NCBI GenBank assembly: GCA_026214975.1
Contig: CM047807.1
Location: forward strand, 71,155,824 to 71,219,823
Source: Gentiana macrophylla
Lineage: Eukaryota; Streptophyta; Magnoliopsida; Gentianales; Gentianaceae
Direction: 5' to 3'
DNA: 64,000 bases
Below the pieces are notes generated by a model. That model did no database searches and was not told the origin of the DNA. It worked only from the letters and a program-made list of their open reading frames with translations. Below, one piece after another: positions 32,279 to 45,225 of the stretch. How positions within the stretch are numbered: the first letter of the stretch is position 1; each line of letters opens with the position of its first letter. A program made the position numbers and the translations under genes.

Positions 32279-34569
32279 ATGGATAACAACCAGTATGCTA
32301 GAACTATGCTGATGTATTCTTTAGATAGATTTGATGAGTATAAACGTCGTATGCAGGCTTATCTAGCTGCAACACATGATGAAATGATGGATGTCTGCGG
32401 TGGATGGACCACTTTGAAGATCACCAAGTCGAAGAATGAGTGGGTGATGAGACATAGTACATTCCAAAACCAAAAAGGGAATGGACTGCTGAAGATAGAA
32501 AGAGAGCAAATCTCAACAATATTGCTATTGATATCATTTATAGAACTTTGGATAGCAATATGTACATGAAGGTGAAAGATTGCAAAAGTGCAAAAGAACT
32601 TTGGGACATGTTGCAATTAATCTGTGAAGGCACTGATGCAATCAAGAAGAATAAGACCAGTGTGGCCAGGAAGAAGTTCCAAGAGTTCAAGATGAAACCA
32701 AATGAAACCATTGAACAAATGGAATCAAGATTCAATGCAATTATGGATGAACTCACCCTACTGAGTGTGAAGTACTCACAAGAAGAAATCAACTCAAAAA
32801 TCTTGGAAGCATTACCTGCAAAAGAAGTTTGGGAAATGAAGGTGACTGCAATTGAAGAAATGAGGAGTTTGCATGAAGAAGACACCTTCAAATTGTTTGC
32901 AGATCTTAAGGCATATGAATTCAGCAAGAAGCTAGTACCTGAAACTGAAAAAGAAGAGCCAAAGACCACTGCATTGGCTGCTCCACATCAAGAAGAGACA
33001 TCAGGAGCTCAAGATGATCTCTTTGGATGAAATGCAAAGAGGCGATTGCCCCTCTTGAGCAAGAAAATCGAGAATGATGAAAAATGGAAAAGGTTCTCAA
33101 GGAATTTCACAAAAAAATTCAGTGAAAAGAAGAAGGATGAATCAAAGAAAGATAATGATTATTTATGTTATCATTGCAAGAAACCAGGACACTTCAAACC
33201 AGGCTGTCCTAAGTTAAAACAGAAAAAGGAACCTGATTATCTTTACTTTAACTGCAAGAAGCCTGGACATTTTAGACTGATTGTCGGACTCATGAAGACC
33301 AAGAGCCAACAAAGAAGACATGGAAAGAAGGCTTTGGTTGCTGAAGATGAATCAGGATATGAAGTAGAGTCAGAAAAAGGAAATGAATCTGATGATACTG
33401 CACTGGTTCCTGAGATGGAAGATTATGATTTAATGGCTAACATGGATAAAACAGAGGAGGTATACAATACTATATCTATATATACTCCTGCTGGAAGTTA
33501 TTGTGAATCAACCAGTGGTTCAAATCCAAAAAATTCTGACAATGAAGAAACTTTGGATGCCATCCTTAATCAACTAAGGATAATACAATCTGGTTATGAG
33601 ATTGTAAAAATTTGAAAAGAATCTCTTCAATCGAAGTTGAAAGATTAAATCTTTGAATTAAGAATTTTCAAAGAAAAGGAAAAGAAGTCGAGACAGAATC
33701 AAGATGAGCTCTTTGTACATTCAATAGCCTCTAAGTCTCTTTGAACCATCTTGTTCCTCCACCGCATTCAAATGGGAAGCCTTATGGTGATAGAGCAGGG
33801 CTTGGATTTGGAACTCAACAATCCAATAAGAGTGGATCCAGTAAGGTCACTAAACCTAGTACCAGAATTGGTCCTAAGTTTGTGCCTGCACAAGATCCAA
33901 CTCCCAAAAGGGTTGCTGAAGCAGTAAAACCTACTGAGAATGCTTCAAGGAAGCAAAATTAGAAGTCAAAGAAGTCAACAGCTCCTAATAAAAAGAATAA
34001 ATCTAAAAAATAGGACTGCTGTGCCTTCCAGACCTACTACCAAGTCTGCTGGACCACAGAAGGGTAAAAACCAGAAATATTCCAAGGATAAGAATCCTAA
34101 ACCCAAAAATGTTAATCATTCTAAAGATACTTATCTCAGGGGGAAAGGTAGATTGTTCCCTACTGATGATGATTAGAATATTCCTGGACCTACTGCTAGA
34201 AACAGTAAGTATAACCATAATGCTAGGGTAAAACCTAAGCAATGGAATCAGCAGAGGACTCAGCAGAGGACTTATACTAGACCTCAGCAGACTCCATACT
34301 ACAAGGCTGTTCCTAACAGACAGCAAACTAATGGTCATGCTAGTGATTCTAACAACAGAAATCACTCCAAACAGCATTATAAACCAAAAGGCCAGAAAAC
34401 ATATGTGAATCTTACACAACCAACTGTTAGAACTTATAGATGTGTGGAATACATGTATGAACCAAAGTATGACACTTTTCAAAGAAGACCTTATGGAAAT
34501 TTGCCAAGGGTCATGCTTACCACTGACCATTATGGACCCAAACAGGTTTGGATACCTAAAATGCATTAA
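32279..34569 (+). pseudogene. gag of copia element C
   Basis: Starts MDNNQYARTMLMYSLDRFDE; the N-terminus has the RFDEYKRRMQAYLAATHDEM block of copia Gag. A frameshift near 32550 moves to the capsid frame (VKDCKSAKELWDMLQ, then FQEFKMKPNETIEQMESRF). TGA at 33028. The next part has an intact zinc knuckle CYHCKKPGHFKPGC and a degenerate second one (YFNCKKPGHFRLIV, first and last Cys lost). The C-terminal tail has GKGRLFPTDDD near 34140 and ends VWIPKMH with TAA at 34567-34569. Several stops at 33615-34200. Gag is long, as in SIRE-like elements. Confidence 0.85.
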
Positions 34570-34584
34570 CTTTGTTTTGTAGGG
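34567..34584 (+). promoter_or_regulatory. gag stop and splice-acceptor-like site at the gag-pol junction of element C
   Basis: taa c tttgttttgtag|gg: a U-rich tract ending in TAG|G immediately before the protease. The same arrangement is found in elements B and D. Whether it is spliced is not known. Confidence 0.5.
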
Positions 34585-37500
34585 TGTCTGGTACTTTGAC
34601 AGTGGATGTTCAAGACACATGACAAAGAATAAGCACTGTTTGTCAAACTTTGTGACAAAGGATGGTCCTAGAGTGAATTTTGGAAACAAGAATACACCTC
34701 GATACACAAGAGGATATGGAACACTTGTGAGGAATGGACTAACAATCAGGAATGTTGCATATGTGGAAGGACTGGACTACAACTTGCTGAGCACTGGACA
34801 GTTTTGTGACATGGGATACAAAGTCACTTTTGACAAAGGCACTTGTATTGTCATTAGTGAAAGAGGTGATCAAGTTGTGTTAGCAGGAAGAAGACAACAA
34901 AACATGTACATTGTGGATTGGTCTACTGCAATTCCAGAAACCTGCCTGATTGTGCATACCAAGTCAGAACTCAATTGGTTATGGCACAAGAAGTTAAATC
35001 ACTTAAATTTTGATGATATCAATTAGTTGGTGAAGAAGAAACTGGTGATTGGTTTACCTGAGATCACATTCAAGAAGGATGCTATATGTGTTGCATGTCA
35101 GCAAGGTAAACAGACAAAATCAAGCTTCAAATTAAAAACTAAGCAATCAACTAAAAGAGTTTTGGAGCTGATGCATATGAATCTATTTGGATCAGTAACA
35201 CCAACAAGTGTAACTGGAAAGAAGTACACTTTGGTAGTTGTGGATGATTACTCAAGATACACTTGGATGATATTTATGAACAAGAAGAGTGAAACACTTC
35301 AAAAGATGCCTGAACTTTTGAAGAGATTACAAAATGAGAAAAGTTTGACAGTAGTAAAGATAAGATCAGACAAGGGTACTGAGTTTCTCAATAAAGTCAT
35401 AAGAGAATACTATGAACAAAATGGTGTACTACATCAACTTGCTGCTACTGGTACCACCTCAGCAAAATGGGGTTGCTGAAAGAAGAAACAGAACATTAAA
35501 AGAAGCAGGAAGAAAAATGATTTGTGAAGCATTGCTGCCTGAAAGATATTAGGCTGAAGCAGTTAACACATCATGCTATACACAAAACAGAACCTCAGTG
35601 AACAAGAAGCTGCTGAAGACACCTTATGAGATTTGGAATGGAAGAAAACCTAATATATCCTATTTCCATCCATTTGGAAGCAAATGTTTTATCTTGAATC
35701 ATAAGGAACAATTTAAGACATTCCAACCAAAATCAGATGAAGGAATTTTCTTGGGATATTCTTCAGTGAGTAAGGCATTCAGGGTACTGAACAAAAGGTC
35801 ACTGAAACATGAAGGAACAATACATGTTGTATTTGATGAACCTAAGTTAACTGGAATGGAAGAAGAAGATTCAGAACCTGCTGAGAATCAACAAGTCACT
35901 GATCCAGAATGTGCTGAAGTTTTGGAAAGATTCAATGACTTAAAAGTTTCTGATTCTGCCCCTGCTGAACACCCTACTGATGCAACAACTGAGGCAATTC
36001 AAGGATCTGCTGAACCCCCTGTTGAAGAAACAGCAGACCCTACTGAAAATGATGTTCCAGAGAATCAATCTAACCAGAATCCACAATGGTTAAGGGATCA
36101 CCCTGCTGAACAAGTTATTGGCAACATACAGCAAGGTGTGAGGACTAGAAGACAATTAGAAGCTATGTTTACTTGTTTTCTATCTCAAATGGAACCTAAA
36201 GTTGTTGAAGAAGCAATTTCAGATCTAGATTGGATAATTATTATGCAAGAAGAATTGAATGAATTTGAAAGAAATCAAGTTTGGACGCTAGTGGAAAGGC
36301 CTAATCATGCAAATATAATTGGTACAAAATGGGTATACAGAAACAAATTGGATGAATCTGGTACCATTGTGAGGAATAAGGCCAGACTAGTAGCAAAAGG
36401 CTATTCTCAAGTAGAAGGAATAGATTTTGATGAGACATATGCCCCTGTTGCAAGATTATTTTTGGCATATGTTGCTCATAAAAACTTCAAAGTATATCAA
36501 ATGGATGTTAAGAGTGCATTTTTGAATGGCATTCTAGAGGAGGAAGTGTATGTTCAGCAACCTCCTGGTTTTGAAGTTAAAGATCAAGAAGATAAAGTGT
36601 ATAGACTCAACAAAGCACTTTATGTCTTGAAACAAGCACCAAGAGCATGGTATCAGATTCTATCTCAATTCTTAGTGGACAATGGTTTTACAAAAGGCAC
36701 CATTGATAAGACTCTTTTCAGAATCAATGAAGGAAACAGCACCCTGGGGGTACAAATTTATGTTGATGACATAATTTTTGGTTCTGAAAGTGAATTTCTT
36801 TGTGAGAAGTTTGCAAATCTGATGAAAAGTAAATTCCAAATGAGTATGATGGGAGAAATGAACTACTTTTTGGGATTGCAAGTCAAACAGATGAAAGATG
36901 GAATCTTCATTCATCAAACCAAGTATACCAAGGAGCTACTGAAGAAATTTGGAATGGAAAACAGCACCAAAATATCAACTCCTATGAGTACAAACATCAG
37001 ATTGGATGAAGATAAGGAAGGCAAAGATCTTGTCGGACTTTATCTGAGAATGATGATAGGCGATCATTGTACCTCACGGCCAGCCAGACTGATATATCCT
37101 TTCTTTGTAGGTGTTTGTGCAAGATTTCAATCAAAACCTAAAGAAAGTCATTTAGGTGCAGTCAAAAGAGTTCTCAAATATCTAAAAGAGACTTTGGGAG
37201 TAGGGATATAGTATTCAAAAGATGGAAGTTTCAAGGTTATATCCTACTCAGATTCTGATTATGCTGGATGCAAGATTGATAGAAAAAGCACCACAGGAAC
37301 CTGTCAGTTAATAGGAAATAGACTGGTTTCCTGGTTTAGCAAGAAACATAATTCTATATCAACTTCCACTGCTGAAGCTGAATACATTGCTGCTGGAAGC
37401 TTCTATGCACAAGTACTTTGGCTAAGACAACAATTAAGGGATTATAGAATTGAAGAGAGAGAAATTCCAATTATGTGTGACAACACAAGTGTAATTGCAG

Positions 37501-37703
37501 TCACAGAAAATCCTGTTTTGCACTCAAGAACCAAGCATATTGATGTGAGACATCATTTTATAAGAGATCATGTTGAAAAAAAAGATGTGTTGGTTCTTTA
37601 CATCACTACTGAAAATCAACTTGCTGATATTTTCACTAAACCATTGGATAGTGAAAGATTTTCTAAACTAAGGACTGAACTTGGAATTATTATGGTTGAC
37701 TGA
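34583..37703 (+). pseudogene. copia pol (PR-INT-RT-RH) of element C
   Basis: Protease VWYFDSGCSRHMT (DSG at 34598-34606). Integrase zinc finger WLWHKKLNHLNF (stop TAG at 35025) and CVACQQGKQTKS. The core has HMNLFG where HMDLFG is expected, so the first catalytic Asp is Asn; RSDKGTEF is kept; a 1-nt insertion near 35455 breaks the frame before NGVAERRNRT; a TAG near 35551 replaces Trp. The frame 35598-37211 has RT with [22 protein letters not shown] and [10 protein letters not shown] intact, but lacks about five residues after PVARL compared with element D. TAG at 37209, then RNase H to 37703 ([27 protein letters not shown]). Confidence 0.92.
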
Positions 37704-38354
37704 TATTCAGCAATGTACTGGAATTCACCAAGGGGATTAGTCTTTGCTATGCTGGGTGAGCTCACTTAGCAGACTAGTCATTGGTATCAACAATTCCATG
37801 TACTTATGTTTGTACAATTGAGAAAATGAAGTTGCCAAGGGGATTGATCTTTGTCCTGTTGGGTGAGCTCACTTGACAGATCAGTCATTGGTGTTAAACT
37901 TCATCTTGTATTATCAATTGAACAAAACAAGGTGGAATCAAAGATCAGCAGAGTTACTTTGTCGGCGAGTGGTTGAGACATATTTGTCGGTGAGGTCTTG
38001 AGCCAACTCTACTGATGACAAGGCTGCTGAAGATTACATTACTCAGTCAAATCTACAAAAGTCAAAAAGCAAAATGGCGGGATATTTATTTCCTATTTAT
38101 AACCGTAGTTAACACGATCTAACGGTTACAAAACGTTATGAGAAGTAATGGGCCACGTGTCAAGACAACATTCACTCAAATTTAATCGTGGTTAAAACCA
38201 CTGTACGTGCTCTGATAGTTATATCTACTTCTGTCTATATATACAGACTATTACACAGAAGATATTCACAACTCTCAATCAGCAAATTTCTCTGAAGTTA
38301 CTTTGTGTGAACACAGATTTGAGCATTCTTTTCTTCATCTTTTTCATTTATCAT
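37704..38354 (+). other. pol-ORF3 intergenic region of element C
   Basis: Non-coding. Holds a duplicated ~67 bp block (37728 and 37835, period 107 bp) with ccaagggga..gggtgagctcactt. A TATA-like ctatatatacag lies at about 38235-38246, about 110 bp before ORF3, possibly a subgenomic promoter. Confidence 0.55.
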
Positions 38355-41300
38355 AGCACCAAAGGATAATGTTCATATTGGCACCAGTCAAAGTGTGAGA
38401 GGTTATGTCAATGACTATAACTCTACTGACTTAGCCATTCACATTGGACGGAGAATCAGACGATTTGTTGGGTTGGAAGGTATTATCAACAGGAGATTAC
38501 AGAGAATTTCATATATTAATATACTGGAATTCTAGAAAAACATTGTTATACATGAAGGTAGAGAGGTCTTCACTACCACTGTGAATGGAAGAGAGATAGA
38601 AATTTCCTCAGACCTGCTGAGAGATTTATTTCATTTTGCACCTGGAAATGATGCTCTCTCTAATCCAGAGGCAATGAATCTACCAAGGATGAATTTTGTG
38701 GATCAAATAAAAACCAACGATGCTATACTTTCAAGTTTAGGCATTAATGTGAGACATATTGGTTTTGAGTACAACCTGCTGAGCAAATTAGTGGCCAAAA
38801 CTATTTTGGGATTTGTTGGAAGTCTATATACATTGTCTGGACCCAAAATAGACCTGATGATCATCATCTGCAGGAGTATGAAGTTTGACTGGGCTGGATT
38901 TCTTGTACACTACATGAATAAGGTGTTCACTGAAGATAGAAATGGTATAAGGAATTCCAAGGTCAAGCCCCTAGGTCTCTTGATTGAGACTCTGTTGAAT
39001 CACTTTCAGATATACGATATTTCATCACGAAAAGATCAATCAATCGATTCAAGCCGAGGTTACCACTCCTATCCTCGGTCCGGATGATGATGAAGAAGGT
39101 GTTGATGAAGGTCGTGGCGGTGATGATGATGGAGATGATGGTGATCTTTGGTGGTGGCGAGTTAAGAAAACTCTCAAGCCTGTTGCACCAAAGAATGTTA
39201 CTGAGAAAAGAAAGGCTGCTGATACAAGGAAAATAATAGAAATGTTAAAGCCTAATAAGACAAAGAAGCAGTCAGTTGAAGTTATTGATTTAAATGAAAT
39301 CACAAGGAAGAGGAAAGCAGCTGAAGTTGAAGAAGAGAAACTTACCAAAAGAATGAAAGAGATTTCCAAAAAGAGGAAACATGGCAAAGGTAAACAGTTG
39401 AAAGTTTTGGAGACTCAAAGAGAACAAGAAGAAGAAGCTGAAGAAGGAGAGGCTATTGTGGCTGAGCCCTTAACAATTATCAAGCCTACTGGGGATGTGG
39501 AGGTTGTTCTTGAGCAACTCTTTGGAGAGTCACTGCCAGACTCATCGACCCCTGAGCTTCCGCCAGAGAAAGCTGTTGAATCCTCACCTGCAAAGGCTGT
39601 TGAGCCTACTGAAACTGCACAAGTTGTTGTTGAGCAACTTGTAGAAGAACCACAGCAAACCACTGAGTCTACACCTACTGTGGAAGTAGAAAAGTTGGTA
39701 CAAGACCCTGTAATTCCTGCAATAGTACAGGGGGAAGAGCAGTCTGCTGCTAACCCTGTTGATGAGCATATAAGTCAGGGGTAACCAAGTGTGGTACAGA
39801 TGGAAGTAGTAGGGATTAACATACAACCTGAGCAACCTACTGACCTTGAGGCATCTGTGGAAGAGACGCTGAATTTACTTGTTGAGACCTTTGGAGGTCA
39901 GCAAGGTACTGAAACAGCTCCCAGAAGGTCATTCATGCCCTTTGAAAGACTAGAGAAAAAGAAGAAAGAAGGGTATGTTGATCCAAAGCTCCTGTTGGTG
40001 GCTGATTATTTCCAATGGAAGTTTGGATTTTATAAGAGACAAAAGCCAGCTGCAGAACCAATGACAGACTTTGAAGAATGGGCTTTTGAAAAGTTGGGAG
40101 TGGAAAATTTGTTAGATCTGATTGATACCTCTCTATTGCAATCAAGGCTGATAGATTTGTTTGATGAACAAGAGAAAGAAGAGGGTATCAAGTTCAGGTA
40201 TCCAAGAGATGATAGTGATGACTCATCATCTTCTGATTCTGGAGGTGATCATCCATCAGGTCCAGGAGGAACAAGTGGAACTGAAATGATTATTGAACCA
40301 AGTGTAGGGCAGTCTACTGGTGCTGGAGAATCCACTGAAAGACAACAAGCTGGACAATTGGATGAGGATTGGAAAATCTCACCATAGATGAACTGGAGGC
40401 ACAAATCAATGAAGGAATATCTATTGGTGCAAACAGGATGGTTGGTGATATAGATGATTTATTTGTTGTTGAACCTGTTGAACAACCTGAGGATCAGCAG
40501 AATGTAGATTTGGATGAAGAGAGGGTTACTGACCATAGTGAACCAGATGTCAATTCTGAAGATTCAATTCAATATCAAGGTTGGTTTGACACTGAGGACA
40601 CTCTAACCAAAACTGCAAATTTTCTGAGAAGGTTTGCTGACATTGAGGAATTTCAAAAAGAGAACATGGATACATTCCCTGACCAAGTTATTGTGGCACA
40701 AATTGTACCAGAACCAAAGGAAGGAAGTGGAGGTACAGGCAGCTGAGGTACAAACAGCACCTAGACATAGGTTGGAACAGGAGGTACAGGTTGCTGAGGA
40801 TCAAACAGCACCTGGACACAGGTTGGAACAGGAGGTATAAGCTGCTGAGGTACAAACAGCACATGGACAAAGGTTGGAACAAACTTTGGGTTTGGAGGAA
40901 ACCCCTGCTGTTGTTGTTGAAGAGGCTGCTGTAGTGGAGCCTACTGAAGGAGACAAGACAACTGTAGGTAAAGATGGTCAACTGTCTGCAAATGTTGATG
41001 AGGATGAGCAACTGTTGGACTATGACTACAGTGATGAGGAGTTTCAAATGCCTGAGGAAGAAGATATAGATGAAGAACCACAACAGGAATTTGTACCAGT
41101 GTTGGAAGAACCTGCTATTGATCCTATCTTGGAGGAGTACCAAGGCCCTCACCCTGCCGGAAGTGATTTGAGTTATGCCTTGGTGATCAGCAGTCAGAGG
41201 CAACAATACAATGTAGAAGAGCCTGCTGATGGAGCTGCTGGAGGAATGACTGGTGGGGTACCAACACATGTTCTGGATGAGTTGAAGGCTGTCAGGAATG

Positions 41301-42309
41301 ACATGACACAGTCAAGAACTCAACTTGATAGACATGAACAAAGATTTTAAGAACTGATGAACATGGTGGATAACAATAGAAAGTCTCTTTGAGACAGTTG
41401 CTTCAAGCTACACATCTACTCAAGTATGCCATTCTTTGATCTAACACAAGATGTGGGGAATTAAATAGGGCAATACACTTGAAGGAGAAATTTTGAAAGA
41501 TCAACTTGCCTCTATTCATGAAGTTAGACAACCTTTGCCGAGGTACATAGACTGCCGCACTTTCTTGTTGCACCTCAACTCTTTGTAATGGATCCTAAAA
41601 TTGCGAGAGGATAACCTGCTTTGGAGCAAACAACGCAAGGAAGGATCACTACAATAGAAACTAGGGTGAAATTATTGAAGGTCGGATGAACAATCTAGTG
41701 TTGACTCAGGAGAGTGCGCATGGCTTGCTGTCCCGTTTTGTTGATGATGTCAATAAGGGGGAAGAGAGCCAAACAGTAGTAGCAAAAGAGGCTGCTAGAA
41801 TTTTTGCCAAGAAAAGATGGGAAGATGATACTAATGCATTTAGGGAACCTGCACCTAGCAGACTTACACTCACTGATGATCTTCTCAAACAATACAAGAA
41901 AGTATACTACAATAGAAGGAGACCTTATCATGACAAGGGATTTCATGAAGGTTTGAACTCTTTTCTGGGCTTAAAATTTTGGGAAGCAATAGTTAAAGCT
42001 ATGAGGGCTTCAAAGAGAGGTGGAAGAGGTGGAAGAGGTGGAAGAGGTGATAGAGGTGAAAGGAGCTTGCCTACGACAAATGCAAATGAGTCACTTAATG
42101 AATTCAAGGAAGTATACATGCGTTTGGGCTTTAGAGTACATCAGATAAATATTACTCTACTTGAAGCATGGCATTGGGGGAAAGAAGTGAATCCTCACAT
42201 TAACTTCCCTCTTATTGAAAATGAATGGATGAGAGAAATGATCATGGAAATAAGAGCTTATCAAGAACAAGTTGAAAAAGCAAGAGAAGAAAGAGAAAGG
42301 AGACAGTAG
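38355..42309 (+). pseudogene. third ORF (ORF3) of copia element C, about 1300 codons, broken
   Basis: Frame opens at about 38355 with ATA where ATG is expected (APKDNVHIGTSQSVRGY follows). N-terminal part has TTTVNGREIEISSDLLRDLFHF and KFDWAGFLVHYMNKVF, resembling the plant Transposase_32 layout and the same region of element B. A frameshift near 39050 follows. Basic, nuclear-signal-like RKRKAAEVEEEKLTKRMKE at about 39308. Then a long Glu/Pro/Val/Thr-rich part (stop 39782), another shift at 40380, three 17-residue repeats at 40736-40888, a coiled-coil-like end (LDELKAVRNDMTQ, stop 41350), a frameless gap 41351-41685, and a C-terminal part 41686-42309 with a GGRGGRGGRGDRG tract. No signal peptide or membrane helix. 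Function unknown. Confidence 0.7.
40736..40888 (+). repeat. three 51-bp tandem repeats within ORF3 of element C
   Basis: Units at 40736, 40787 and 40838 each encode a QAAEVQTAPRHRLEQEV-like 17-residue repeat. The third unit opens with a TAA stop in place of CAG. Confidence 0.92.
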
Positions 42310-42457
42310 ATCAGCATACTTTATATGTTTTATCATTTGCTGATTATAGACTGTAATAACTTTGAACAAATGATTATAATGAGATATGACTACTTGTTAT
42401 GTTCTTGTTTTTAATATTTTTGCTTTGAGGTTAGGAGAGGGTATTGGCATCATCACC

Positions 42458-42471
42458 AAAAAGAGGGAAAT
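42458..42471 (+). other. polypurine tract of element C
   Basis: aaaaagagggaaat immediately before the 3' LTR start at 42472. Confidence 0.85.
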
Positions 42472-44164
42472 TGTTGGACTTATTTCTGAGTTTTAGTGAT
42501 GAGTGCCAGACTAGCTGTTATAGTGCAAAGGCAAAAAGATGTCTAGATCAAATGTATAGGTTTATTAGAGTTTGATCTTTGTATAGGTTTGATCAAACAA
42601 GCATTGTAATGGTCAGCTGGTTTATATCAGCAGACTTGTCTATATCAGTAGGGTAGCTAGGTCAGTAGACTAGTCAGGAACCTCTTGAAGACGAAAAAGT
42701 CGAGGCTCAAACTCGATTAATGAAGGCTAAGGGATCAAACTTAGTAATTAAAGTCAAGAATATGGAATCAGAATTTAGGGAAGTCTGTGATGACCTAAAC
42801 TGATTACATATACCTTGTGTACAAGGTCTAAGTTCTATAAGTTGGATGGTGACTGGAACTTAGTTATGATTAAATGGTGTAATCTAACTTCACAAATAAA
42901 AGTTAGATAAAGGAAGTCAGCTGCATTGTGTTTTAAACACAGCAAATTATTGTTTAGCTAACTGATATGTATCTCAGCAGACTTATGAACCTGCTGATAC
43001 GTATACCTCGATTTATTCAAGATTACATTGGAAGAAAACAAGGATAAGGACGACTAACGACCTCTCGATTTTATCAAACAAATCAATGGTTGATATTAAA
43101 GGCGTTAGGATGATTCGAGGACTTTATCCAATGGATACAAGTCAAAGGATGGACAGATCGCATTTCATCAAAAGCGATCTGACCGTTGTCAAGATACTAT
43201 GAACAGTGATAGAAAGCATGTCAAATGGGACAAAACATTGAACGGCTATATTTGAATTTCAAATACAAGTCACAAGGACTCCTATCTATAAATAGAGGAC
43301 TCCAAATTCAAAGGAAAGAGATAATAATTGATGAAAATTAAGGATCTATCTTCAGCAATCAGAATTAAATCAAGAAATCACCCTGCTGACCCTACTGAGT
43401 TTAAGGCTACTGATCCAGAGAATCTTCAAGTGTAATGTGCAATCAAGCAACATCAAGTTTACACACTTGAAGACATCAAGCTGCTGATCATATCATCCTG
43501 ATCAAGCTCTTGAATCGAATCATTTACTTGATTCAATCATTCTTTACAAGAAATGTTGAAGACAGTGAAGCACATCTGTGTGAAAGAGCTGTTGTTTGTG
43601 GTGGAGAGTGGTGAAGAGGCAATCCTACCCTTCAAGGACCAAGTGGAAGACTTTGGAGCAAACAATCCTACCTGCTCCAAGTGTTCGGTTTGTGAAGCCA
43701 TAGTTATTGGTGAAGGACAAGCAACTTAGGGATTTTTGTATGACTATCTCAAGAATCTCTCAAGTGAATTACCTCCAACATCACACAGGAGAAGAGTGGG
43801 TGACATGATTACACCACCTGGAACCACTATAAAACTTGCCTACTTACTTTCTGCACTTACATTCTGCATTTAGTTTATTACACACATCAACCTACTGAAT
43901 CTAGCAACTGAATTCACACACACACACTACTAAGTATCTAATACTTGGTATCATATTTAACAACAAGTAATAACGCTTAATTTTGATATTATTCTGCTGC
44001 ACAAATTCAGTAAACTCACAATCGGCCAGACTATCGAGTATCGCCAGACTATCAAGTATCGAGATTTCTTTGAAGTTTGAGTTTGTTAACTCCAAAAGTT
44101 TTAAGTGTTAAGTTTATTCACACACCCCCCTCTAAACTTAACCAAAGCCTTTTCAAGGGACCAA

Positions 44165-45063
44165 TGATGACGGAAAAATTCACTGTTATTATTATAACAT
44201 TTCACCCCACTTTTGATACCATTTTGAGCATTTATGTATCAAATCAAGTCATTAATTTATAGGTTTTATCTAATTATATAAATAGTAAGTCTTATAGAAA
44301 ATATCGTGTTTTTATGTGTTTTACTAGTCTTTTGTACGGTTTAGTAACCGGAGTGTAAATGTCGGATTTACGTTTGGTATTTTGGTGGTTCATTGCGAGG
44401 ATTATACATTGACCAAGATTCCACGTAACGACATGTTTTGAGTCTAAAAGATGTGTTTAGAGGATTAGAAGAAGATGCCACAAGCTTACGAGTTCAAATG
44501 GATCAAATTATCTTACATACTTAAAACCAAAACCTGTTTCGACGGAGATTTGACCCAGCTTAGAAGCATTTTCAGGGGATGACTTCTTAATGAAAGTTGT
44601 AGATCTTCACATAAGCTTTCCAACGCACTTTGAATCACGTCAATCGGACTCCTACAACTCAAATGGTGGTCAAGTGGCTAATTGATTCAATTTCGTAAAA
44701 AATGTCGCAAAACGCTCGGAGGAACACGAGGTACTCAAGAAGACGTTTTCTGAAGAAGAGTCCTTCATGAAAGTTGTAGAGTTTCTCGAGACCGTAATTT
44801 TGGCATTTCGTTTGCAATTTTTGGAGGTCTACAACTCAAGATATGAATTTTAGAAGTTTTAATCCAATTTATATCAAATAATCCGAAGATTTGGATAGAA
44901 TCAGTTAGGATTTGCAATGATGACACCGGACCAGTCCGGCATTTTGCCGGCCCAGTCCGGCTGTGACTATTTTCTATAAATAGGCGCATTTGATCAACAG
45001 ATGAAGTTGCTGCCTTTGCCCTTTTTTTTTTTTTTCTTCTTGTTTTCATTTCTTTAGATGTAG

Positions 45064-45110
<47 letters not shown>

Positions 45111-45168
45111 CTAATCTCTTTTCATTTCCTTTCTCGTTCTTATTTTGTTTATTTCTTTTTTGTAGTAG

Positions 45169-45225
<57 letters not shown>

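Noticed and set aside
34003..34707. Minus-strand 234-codon ORF over the gag tail and protease of element C
   Set aside because: Antisense shadow; no codon or domain support, and the plus strand carries recognisable gag and PR motifs.
40688..41269. Minus-strand 193-codon ORF over ORF3 of element C
   Set aside because: Leu/Ser/Phe-rich reverse reading of an acidic repeat region; a composition artefact.
38355..42309. True envelope gene making element C virus-like
   Set aside because: No signal peptide, membrane helix or cleavage site; only the position after pol is env-like.
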